DNA of 38,313 nt from Nitrososphaerota archaeon (lineage in GTDB: Archaea > Thermoproteota > Nitrososphaeria > Nitrososphaerales > CADDZS01), in contig JAJPHP010000074.1 of NCBI GenBank assembly GCA_021325255.1, forward strand, positions 1 through 38,313, read 5' to 3'. Shown in pieces: positions 32,507-38,313 of the stretch (positions are counted from its first letter, which is position 1; every line of letters begins with the position of its first letter). Position numbers and translations under genes: made by a program. Under the pieces are notes generated by a model that saw only the letters and a list, made by a program, of their open reading frames with translations, was not told the origin of the DNA and did no database searches.

Positions 32507-32561
32507 TATGGTCGCGCAATGAAGAAAGAGTAAGGCAAAGAAAAGGGTCTCTTCATCACGA

Positions 32562-32852
32562 TTAGGAGGACGAAGATGATGAGGAGGCCACCGTTGCAGG
32601 CTTTTGCTCCTGCTCCTTGTTTTTCTCCTCGTCAGCACCTTTTCCTTCAGTTTTTGGCTGGGCTTGACCGGTTTCGTCTTTCATCTTGTTTGTCTGGCGG
32701 ATCGTATTGAGCCAGGCGAAAAAGAGGCCCCCCATGAAGAGGAATATGAAGAAAGCCCCTGTGTAGTATCTCAGAGCCGGCGTTAAGACAAGTGCAACAA
32801 TGAGCGCAAACGCAGCCACGAGGAATAGGAGAAAGCCAGAGGCAGTATTCAT
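32562..32852 (-). CDS. Small two-helix membrane protein with charged and serine tail
   Basis: 96 residues: two hydrophobic helices (about 5-27 and 31-50), a polar linker rich in Lys, Glu and Gln, and a run of serine at the C-terminus. No family was recognised. It converges on the HtrA-like gene. Confidence 0.7.
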   Translation of the reverse strand: MNTASGFLLFLVAAFALIVALVLTPALRYYTGAFFIFLFMGGLFFAWLNTIRQTNKMKDETGQAQPKTEGKGADEEKNKEQEQKPATVASSSSSSS

Positions 32853-32976
32853 CTTGGATGTGCTCTACGACCTCCTCTCCACGCCATGTTTCTTAATAAA
32901 TATAATTTCGCGCACTTGTGCCGCGTACTCCACGAAAGTTCATCGACATAGTTGCAGACAGTGAGCTCTCATTGTC

Positions 32977-33558
32977 CTACTCTACTTCTTCTGCCTCAAG
33001 CTTGACGTAGTGCCTATCTAGGTAGAGCAGCGGCGGCTTTTTCTCAGCCGAAACTGCGATTGCTTCCCCAATGAATATCGTGTGATCCCCTGCTTCTATG
33101 ATCTGGGTTATTCTGCAATCGATGAACCCTATGCAGCCCCGTATCACTGGCGAGCCGCTCTTGCCAAGGTAAAAGTCAAGGCCCACGAATCTACCAGCCT
33201 CGCCCGTCAGCGAGAACTTTTCTGCAATTGTCCTTTGATCCTCAGCGAGAATGTTGACGCAATATCTCTCGGATTTCTTGAACAGCTCCGCAGCGGTGCT
33301 TTCATTCCTTATGCATATCAGGACAAGTGGAGGGTCAAGTGACAGCGAAGAAAAAGCAGAGACAGTCAGACCAAACGGCTCGCCGCTTTCGAGCGAACTA
33401 GTAACAACTGTAACTGCACTTGCAAAGTATCGCATAACAGTTCTGAGGTCAACACTTAGCGGTGGCTTACCCGGAGGAATTGTTCCGGAAGCGCCATGCG
33501 CAGCCATTTCGCTCAATTTCTTGCCGCTCGTATCCTTTCCTTGTTCTTCCATTATCAT
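32977..33558 (-). CDS. Flavin reductase-like FMN-binding protein
   Basis: 193 residues. After a polar N-terminus of about 35 residues comes the flavin_reduct split barrel: MRYFASAVTVVTSS, PFGLTVSAFSSLSLDPPLVLICI (the FMN phosphate loop, T/S-rich), then RYCVNILAEDQ, and C-terminal DHTIFIGEAI. Such proteins reduce FMN or FAD with NAD(P)H for a monooxygenase, or use FMN as an internal cofactor. The conserved GDHxxF motif is intact. No monooxygenase is nearby. The start is ATG at 33558 or 33552. Confidence 0.9.
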   Translation of the reverse strand: MIMEEQGKDTSGKKLSEMAAHGASGTIPPGKPPLSVDLRTVMRYFASAVTVVTSSLESGEPFGLTVSAFSSLSLDPPLVLICIRNESTAAELFKKSERYCVNILAEDQRTIAEKFSLTGEAGRFVGLDFYLGKSGSPVIRGCIGFIDCRITQIIEAGDHTIFIGEAIAVSAEKKPPLLYLDRHYVKLEAEEVE

Positions 33559-33606
33559 CGCTGGCTCATATTGAATCTGCGAGATTCTCTTCTTTTTCCC
33601 AAAAAA

Positions 33607-33759
33607 TTAGAACAGGCCAAATACCAAGATTAGCACAAACAGAATTACAAAGATTCCTATAGCAATCCCTACCCAGACCTTATCCTTGGTAGTAAGCTTC
33701 GCGTCTGAGTTCTCCTTCGGTCCTGGCTCAGACTTTTCTTTCTCGTTCGCAGTCGTCAT
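33607..33759 (-). CDS. 50-residue single-pass membrane protein
   Basis: This short gene gives MTTANEKEKSEPGPKENSDA, then KLTTKDKVWVG and one hydrophobic helix of about 20 residues (29-48), ending VFGLF. A long charged N-terminus and a C-terminal helix with almost no tail make it look tail-anchored. No family was recognised. It sits directly upstream, on the same strand, of the flavin-reductase gene (48 bases between stop and ATG), so the two may be co-transcribed. Confidence 0.7.
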   Translation of the reverse strand: MTTANEKEKSEPGPKENSDAKLTTKDKVWVGIAIGIFVILFVLILVFGLF

Positions 33760-33883
33760 GGGTGATGGAAAACACAAACTCCTACCGTTTCTTTTCTATC
33801 CGGGGCTCGTCCTCACACGCTCTCATTTCCTAATTCGAAACCCCCCTTTTTATCCTTGAGCCTTCAGCCTCTATTCTCGTCGT

Positions 33884-34267
33884 GTGCTTAGTCTGAAAAT
33901 GCAGAGAAAAACAAAGGAGAACCTGATACAGCCGCCCGTGAGAGAAAGAGGGCTGAGGAAGACCGGATATACAATTGCTGGATACCCCTTCGCCTTCTTC
34001 GGTGTGCCAACGATAATTCATGCCAAACGTGTCGAGCTTCGCGAGCAGGGGTGGATCGAAAGGGAGGAGGATTGTGGTGGTCTAATGAAGGCTGTGAAGA
34101 TATGGGTCAACGACGTCCCGGGCGGGTACGAGGTCGTGATTGGGTTGCAGTGCCAAGACTGCAAGTACACCGATTCGATCCGGATTCCTTATACTGGGCA
34201 CAAGCAGGTTTTCAACAGCGCTTCAAAGAGGACTTGGGGACTGCGAGAAGGACCAGCCGAGAGATGA
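33884..34267 (+). CDS. Hypothetical protein with a C-x-x-C pair
   Basis: 127 residues (122 if it starts at ATG 33899). A basic N-terminal 35 residues lead to a compact domain with VKIWVNDVPGGYEVVIGLQCQDCKYTDSIR, whose C-x-x-C could hold a metal together with C64 and H107. No family was recognised. A TATA box (TTTTTATCC, 33847-33855) predicts a leader of 7 or 22 bases. Two other frames on the same strand are open over the second half, so confidence is moderate. It converges on the SpoIIM-like gene. Confidence 0.6.
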   Translation: MLSLKMQRKTKENLIQPPVRERGLRKTGYTIAGYPFAFFGVPTIIHAKRVELREQGWIEREEDCGGLMKAVKIWVNDVPGGYEVVIGLQCQDCKYTDSIRIPYTGHKQVFNSASKRTWGLREGPAER

Positions 34268-34296
34268 GGCCATGCCGAACACGAAAAATTCGGCCC

Positions 34297-34809
34297 CTAC
34301 TTCACAGCGCCGACCAACGTCGCCTCGAGTTTGGCTGAAACGAGTAGTACCGCACCGACCACCAGGACAGATGCGACCAGCCACTTCCACTCTGTTTTCA
34401 AGAAATCCCTGTTCCTAATGGATACGAGTACCGCGATGCTCTCCTCAACTGCTAGAGAGTACGAAAAGAACTCGAGCCAGTAGATCGGAGTGATCAACAG
34501 CAGAAAGAAGGACTCTAATCCAGTTATGTGCGATTGTGGGTTTGCTTCTGCAATCGCAGCAATCGCGACGCCCGTGCTGTAGGAAGTATACACTCCAAAC
34601 GCGGGGCCGAACGCAGGGATAAACTCCAATAGGGCAATTCGAAAGTTGTTTGTGAATATTCCAATCGTAGTCGGCTGGATGCCCTGCACTTGAGAGTTGA
34701 TGCTCTGAGCATCAGTCTGGCTTAGGCTATTCGTCGAGGCGTATCCCAGCACCACCGAGAGCACAATAAACACAACGATGAACACAGTTACTCGGCTTGA
34801 GAGCTTCAT
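34297..34809 (-). CDS. SpoIIM-like membrane protein (stage II sporulation protein M family)
   Basis: 170 residues with about five membrane helices. IFTNNFRIALLEFIPAFGPAFG and the following GVAIAAIAEANPQSHITG segment resemble the SpoIIM family, in which N-N and G-rich helices recur. In Bacillus SpoIIM is part of the septal peptidoglycan-degrading complex; archaeal homologues are of unknown role. ATG 34809 was chosen over GTG 34848 because AAGGTC precedes it. A small membrane protein gene lies upstream in the same orientation (39 bases apart); both probably share the promoter at 35131-35140. Confidence 0.75.
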   Translation of the reverse strand: MKLSSRVTVFIVVFIVLSVVLGYASTNSLSQTDAQSINSQVQGIQPTTIGIFTNNFRIALLEFIPAFGPAFGVYTSYSTGVAIAAIAEANPQSHITGLESFFLLLITPIYWLEFFSYSLAVEESIAVLVSIRNRDFLKTEWKWLVASVLVVGAVLLVSAKLEATLVGAVK

Positions 34810-34848
34810 ATGTTGACCTTTGTATCCCAAGTAATTCTTGCAATACAC

Positions 34849-35067
34849 CTAATCTTGCTTTCGGTTTTTGCGAAGGGAGCTTTTGTTCATCCCCGATTTG
34901 TCCTGATTCCTGTCCTTCTCGCTTCCACTTCTGGCCGCGCCCATAAGGTAGAAACCTGCAAAGAGGGCTGCAACTGCGATAATCAGGAAATACAGATTGC
35001 GAGTCACATACGTCAGAACTATAGCTACCAGTCCAATTAGAGCGAGCAGCGTTCTTAGAGGTCTCAT
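34849..35067 (-). CDS. Small two-helix membrane protein upstream of the SpoIIM-like gene
   Basis: 72 residues: two helices (4-20 and 25-44) followed by a basic, polar tail of about 27 residues (SEKDRNQDKSGMNKSS, then RKNRKQD). No family was recognised. It starts at ATG 35067, about 43 bases from the predicted transcription start, and forms a short operon with the SpoIIM-like gene. Confidence 0.72.
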   Translation of the reverse strand: MRPLRTLLALIGLVAIVLTYVTRNLYFLIIAVAALFAGFYLMGAARSGSEKDRNQDKSGMNKSSLRKNRKQD

Positions 35068-35130
35068 GATGCTTTTTCTTTGCTACTTCTTGGGATCCGG
35101 CGTGCCCTGATTATCATCTTGTTCGATGTC

Positions 35131-35140
35131 GTTTATATCA
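35131..35140 (-). promoter_or_regulatory. TATA box of the small membrane/SpoIIM operon
   Basis: TGATATAAAC on the minus strand, about 68 bases before the ATG at 35067. Confidence 0.45.
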
Positions 35141-35281
35141 AAAATCCCCTCGGCTGCCTGTTTGCCCTTCTCCTCTTATAGTTTGATTAATTGACTTTCC
35201 CCTCACTCACACCACACATTGAAATACGAAGCTACTCCTTCTGATCTATAGCGTAGATTTAGTGTGCTTAGGATTCATCCG

Positions 35282-35869
35282 ATGGGGAAGAAGAATACTA
35301 GTTTTTACGATCAGATTTCAGCAAATATGGCAAAAGGAGATCGTGCTGGTCCGGAACCAAGCGATGAACAATCTGGATCCCCTTCACCACCTTCTTCCTC
35401 TACCCCTCCGCCTGAGTTCTTCGGAGTGAGGCCCGTACTCGTCACAATCTCTGCAATTGTGTCTGCAATAGGCGGATTGCTTCTCATCTTCCTTGGAATA
35501 GGAGCCCTGATAGTAGCTCCTCTTGCCGGGACACCCGAATTCCCCACCCTACCAAGCGTGTACGAGTTCATTGGGTCAGGTTTCACAATTCTAGGTGCTC
35601 TCGCTCTCGTGTCATCCTACGGAATAATCAAGAGACTTTCCTGGGCGTGGAGGCTCGGTGTGATAGTCGGAGCGATCCAGATTCTCCAGATCGCTTTCAT
35701 CTCCGACTTGTACAACGTCCTGATCGGCGTCGCTGTGATTTACCTCTACACTAGGCGCCCGGTTAGGCAGTGGGTTGCAGGTGTGAAGACCACTGTCAAT
35801 GAAAGCAGGAAGAAGAGTGAGGAAGGAAACCCCAGCTTTGGCGACAATACCACAAAACAGCCAGAATAA
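35282..35869 (+). CDS. Four-helix membrane protein with a Pro/Ser linker
   Basis: About 195 residues. The N-terminal 45 residues are soluble and end in a Ser/Pro-rich linker (SPSPPSSSTPPPEF). Four helices follow (about 53-75, 95-115, 121-139 and 141-156 in this numbering), then a basic and polar tail. No family was recognised; it resembles small archaeal four-helix membrane proteins of unknown function. ATG 35282 was preferred to GTG 35264 because the TATA-like ATCTATAG at 35244-35251 lies too near the latter. It converges on the VPK-repeat gene across a hairpin. Confidence 0.75.
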   Translation: MGKKNTSFYDQISANMAKGDRAGPEPSDEQSGSPSPPSSSTPPPEFFGVRPVLVTISAIVSAIGGLLLIFLGIGALIVAPLAGTPEFPTLPSVYEFIGSGFTILGALALVSSYGIIKRLSWAWRLGVIVGAIQILQIAFISDLYNVLIGVAVIYLYTRRPVRQWVAGVKTTVNESRKKSEEGNPSFGDNTTKQPE

Positions 35870-35903
35870 ATCAGTAATCAAAAAGGAGTGGAAAAAATCT
35901 TTG

Positions 35904-35940
35904 GCGGAGATCTTTTCTCATATTGAGAAAAGATCTCCGC
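35904..35940. repeat. Perfect 17-bp hairpin between convergent genes
   Basis: GCGGAGATCTTTTCTCA and TGAGAAAAGATCTCCGC are exact inverted copies separated by TAT. It lies 35 bases after one stop codon and 61 bases before the other. It is too long and perfect for chance, and no long T-run follows on the plus strand. It may be a two-way terminator, a transcript stabiliser or the end of a small mobile element. Confidence 0.7.
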
Positions 35941-36001
35941 TCATAGGGATTCCAAACGAGAGTTCTTTAGCAAGAACTGAGTTTGGGGCTTTCCCTCTCT
36001 A

Positions 36002-37990
36002 TTAGGCTCGATACCTGGGCGCAACAGCGGCGACGAGTTTCATTCGGAGTTCTTCTCCTGCGTAGTTTCCTTCTCTGATTGACCGCAGTGTGTCGGCCGA
36101 TTCTCCGTCCTGCAGTACGTCCTTGAACCATCGCTCAAAATCTCCGTTGCGCGCGTGTGTCTCGAGCACTTCGACGGAGACGCGTTCAAGGTCCTGGAGA
36201 AATTCCAATCCGGATCTCGCACAGTATTGTGTGTTTGCAAAGTTGAAACCCAGGGTCGGCTCTACAATGAGAAGGGAAGTCGCTCCAGTTTGGCCTGCGC
36301 TGTTGATCTCCGAGAGCTGTGACTGAACCTCAGTGATTTCCCTTTTTTCAGTGCTTTCAACATGAACTTCGGTTGAGGCAATTTCTACCGGAGAAGTGAA
36401 AGTATCCTGTGCCGCTTCTTCAATGGGGATCGAAGTTGCCCGAGCGGTAACCTGTTCTATGACCAAGACAGTCTGAGGAGCTGATTGGCTTGCTTGCTCC
36501 GTCGCGTCAGGAAGCGTAGTCTGCACTGTATGTTCAATTTGTGTTTGTCTTTGTTCTTCTTCGTTCTGCTGAGGCTGACTAGGCTCTACCGGTGTACCTA
36601 CTTCAGATTCCTTCGCTGGTTCGCATTCCGCGACTGGTGCAGGGGCAGCAATAGTAGCAACAACAGCAGCTTCAGTTGCGGGTGCCCCGACCTGCTCAGT
36701 CGTGACTTCTGGAACCGTGGCTACTGGCGGCGCCTGAATGTTTGTTGTTCCTTCTTCCACCGCCACTGGAACTTGTGAAACTGTCAATTGTTGTACCTCT
36801 TGGATCTGCACCTGCTGCTTCTCTGCTTGAACTTCCACCACCGGAGAAGCTGCAGAAGGTTCTTGTGAACTCACGACCGTAGCAGGTTCTACCACTTCCT
36901 GAGTTACCTGCGGTGCGATTGTCTCTACTTGAACCGGCGCAGCATCGGTCGAGGGCGTCCCAGTTTCTACTACTAATACTTCAGGCTGAGTTGCAACTTG
37001 AGGCGGCTGCGATGCCTGCTCAACCGTTACTTCAACAACCGAAGTCAACGCTGGAGCTTGGGCGGGTACCTCTACAACGGGACTTTCAACAGCAGGTGCA
37101 GGCGAGGTATTAGTCTCTTCGACAGTTACCTGGTGAGCGGCACTTGCCTCGAGCGTTGGGGCTGCTACTTCAAGTGAGATTGACGAAGTTGATATCATAG
37201 CTGTAAGTGAGGCAATCCTAGCGGTCAGCTCCTCATAGTCCGTCTTTGGTACAGAGTTTGCAAGCCTCGCTTCGAGGTCAGCGACGCGAGCTTGGATTTC
37301 ACCGAGCGTCTCCTTCGGAACGCTGTTCGCATATGCCCTTTCGAGGTCCTCGAACTGGTTCTTCGGAATATAGTTTGAGAACTCTGCCTGGAGAGTGATG
37401 TACTCTGACCGGGGGACCATTGTGGAGATCTGTTCTGCGAGATCCTCGCATCTTTTCTGCACTTCATTGTACTCAGCCCTCTCGACCATCGAGCGGACCT
37501 TCTCCTCAAGCTCAGCTACACGCGTCTGGGCTCCGTTATAGAGCTCGACGGGCACAGTGTCCCTCGAGAGCATTGAGCCTATTGCGCCAACTTCCTGTGT
37601 AAACGTGCGAGTAAGATCTTCAATCGTCCTAGCCTGCGCCTCGATTACGTCCTTCTGCGTTGAGACGCTGGATGTCAATTCTGCAATCGTGTTGTTCTGC
37701 GACGATACATGAGAAGCGAGTGAGGCTATTGTCTCCTCTTGAGAAGCTATCTTTGAGATAAGCGAATTTACGCGCTCGCCCACCGAGATGGTGTTCTGGA
37801 GATCAGACTTTGTCCGCTCCAGGTCGGCGTTGATGCCATCGATTGTCTCTTGCATCTTTGAGACGATCTCCTGGTGGGTCTTCTTCGGGATCGATTGCTG
37901 GAGTTGCGCCTCCATCGCCCTGCACGTCAGAACAAGTTTCCTAACTTCGCTGGTTATCTCTTCCGCTCTGCTCAAATCTCTTCGCAACAC
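36002..37990 (-). CDS. Large coiled-coil protein with VPK repeats and a DUF5752-like C-terminus
   Basis: 662 residues, no membrane segment. Residues 1-265 are coiled coil built on a short motif (V/I)-P-(K/R)-x-x-(Y/F)-x-x-(L/I) that recurs with spacings of 23, 23, 16, 16 and 23 residues near 144-265. Residues about 270-560 are low-complexity, rich in Val, Pro, Ala, Glu and Gln (VVEVPAQAPA, VVEPATVVSS), likely disordered. The final 95 residues (FNFANTQYCARSGLEFLQDL to HARNGDFERWFKDVL, then GEELRMKLVAAV) resemble DUF5752. I infer a cytoplasmic scaffold. The start is GTG at 37990, or TTG three bases later; an in-frame stop lies about 50 bases upstream. Confidence 0.82.
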   Translation of the reverse strand: MLRRDLSRAEEITSEVRKLVLTCRAMEAQLQQSIPKKTHQEIVSKMQETIDGINADLERTKSDLQNTISVGERVNSLISKIASQEETIASLASHVSSQNNTIAELTSSVSTQKDVIEAQARTIEDLTRTFTQEVGAIGSMLSRDTVPVELYNGAQTRVAELEEKVRSMVERAEYNEVQKRCEDLAEQISTMVPRSEYITLQAEFSNYIPKNQFEDLERAYANSVPKETLGEIQARVADLEARLANSVPKTDYEELTARIASLTAMISTSSISLEVAAPTLEASAAHQVTVEETNTSPAPAVESPVVEVPAQAPALTSVVEVTVEQASQPPQVATQPEVLVVETGTPSTDAAPVQVETIAPQVTQEVVEPATVVSSQEPSAASPVVEVQAEKQQVQIQEVQQLTVSQVPVAVEEGTTNIQAPPVATVPEVTTEQVGAPATEAAVVATIAAPAPVAECEPAKESEVGTPVEPSQPQQNEEEQRQTQIEHTVQTTLPDATEQASQSAPQTVLVIEQVTARATSIPIEEAAQDTFTSPVEIASTEVHVESTEKREITEVQSQLSEINSAGQTGATSLLIVEPTLGFNFANTQYCARSGLEFLQDLERVSVEVLETHARNGDFERWFKDVLQDGESADTLRSIREGNYAGEELRMKLVAAVAPRYRA

Positions 37991-38270
37991 ACTCTGCAGT
38001 AGTCTATGATTGACGGCGTGTTTTCTTCTCTGGAGTATCTAATCGGTCGGGTCAACGCTTCTTTACAAAGTGCTGTATAGATAGGTATGCGCGCTTGGCG
38101 TTGCCTTTTCCTTTGTGACAGTTTCCGCTTTCCAAATCTTCATGCCTGCACCTCTCCTTTCCGAAACTAGAGTTCTCACTTGTGGAAATGATAACGGCCG
38201 TTCTCGGGAAATGCTCCGTTTACTTAACCACATATTCTATCGCCCGGATGAAAGATTTGTACATTGGCTG
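37991..38270. other. Intergenic region upstream of the VPK-repeat gene
   Basis: No supported gene. A minus-strand promoter for the VPK-repeat gene should lie near 38010-38070, but I see no clear TATA box. A 27-codon plus-strand frame (GTGGAAATG...) ends in TGA just before 38271 and has no recognisable content. Confidence 0.45.
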
Positions 38271-38313
38271 ATGGTGCAGCCAAAAGACGTTGATCCAGTT
38301 TCTGATATGTCTC
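38271..38313 (+). CDS. Possible 5' end of a gene running off the window
   Basis: An ATG opens a frame, MVQPKDVDPVSDMS, that runs to the window end. A TATA-like TTTACTTAA lies about 45 bases before it. Fourteen codons are too few to identify a product. Confidence 0.22.
   Translation, partial: MVQPKDVDPVSDMS

Noticed and set aside
35068..35200. Acidic minus-strand frame ending in DNQGTPDPKK upstream of the small membrane gene
   Set aside because: It follows an in-frame stop and has no ATG, GTG or TTG, and the operon TATA box lies inside it.
36485..36778. Plus-strand frame opposite the VPK-repeat gene
   Set aside because: Its Cys/Phe/Arg-rich content is the complement of the Gln/Val/Pro-rich low-complexity part of the real gene.
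38163..38270. Short plus-strand frames near the right end before 38271
   Set aside because: Under 35 codons, with no recognisable content or signals.
1..38313. tRNA, rRNA, CRISPR array or insertion sequence
   Set aside because: No cloverleaf with a GGTTCRANYCC arm, no rRNA signature, no regularly spaced repeats and no transposase motif were noticed. A covariance-model scan was not possible, so small RNAs may be missed.

Overview
The window looks like a compact archaeal chromosome segment, most probably from Nitrososphaeria (Thaumarchaeota). TATA boxes lie 25-45 bases upstream of many starts, leaders are very short, and TTG and GTG starts are frequent. There are no bacterial-type promoters, and many small membrane proteins, coiled coils and winged-helix or ribbon-helix-helix proteins resemble those of that group. 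The G1-type acid peptidase, the extracellular acid-phosphatase/phospholipase C-type phosphoesterase and the cupredoxin suggest a soil or acidic habitat. No ammonia-oxidation genes, rRNA, tRNA, CRISPR array or intact insertion sequence was seen. The taxonomic call is inference.

Region 1 (1-7150): a secreted G1 peptidase; a 48-residue zinc-ribbon protein (DUF5679 type); an FMN split-barrel protein; a one-ring Cdc48-like AAA ATPase; an MTH1-like Nudix hydrolase; a PP2C phosphatase in an operon with a membrane protein that looks like a site-2 protease with a lost glutamate; and a gamma-carbonic-anhydrase-like hexapeptide protein.

Region 2 (7151-14700): a secreted lytic transglycosylase with two nearly identical LysM domains, surprising in an organism expected to lack peptidoglycan; glmS on the other strand; a zinc-ribbon YbjQ protein; a dUTPase-like enzyme; a ribbon-helix-helix-like protein with palindromes at its own promoter; a GDT1-like transporter; and a GT-C-like membrane glycosyltransferase.

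Region 3 (14980-24434): mostly envelope genes. These are a five-repeat LEA/WHy-like surface protein translationally coupled to a membrane protein; a cupredoxin, a TTGA-overlapped pair of three-helix membrane proteins and a winged-helix regulator; a membrane-anchored phosphoesterase divergent from two sequon-rich surface proteins; and a methyltransferase. About 1.2 kb of apparently gene-free or decayed DNA follows, containing a 20-bp perfect palindrome.

Region 4 (25630-38313): a NitrOD5-like protein, membrane proteins, an NfeD-like protein, a CPA2 antiporter, a lysine-rich coiled coil, an HpcH/HpaI aldolase, an HtrA-like protease split by a frameshift at a GGGG run, a flavin reductase, several small membrane proteins (one of 50 residues), a SpoIIM-like protein, a 17-bp-stem perfect hairpin between convergent genes, and a large coiled coil built of 16- and 23-residue repeats with a DUF5752-like C-terminus. 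The strongest candidates for new biology are the LysM transglycosylase, the LEA-repeat operon, the cupredoxin/membrane-pair cluster and the VPK-repeat coiled coil.
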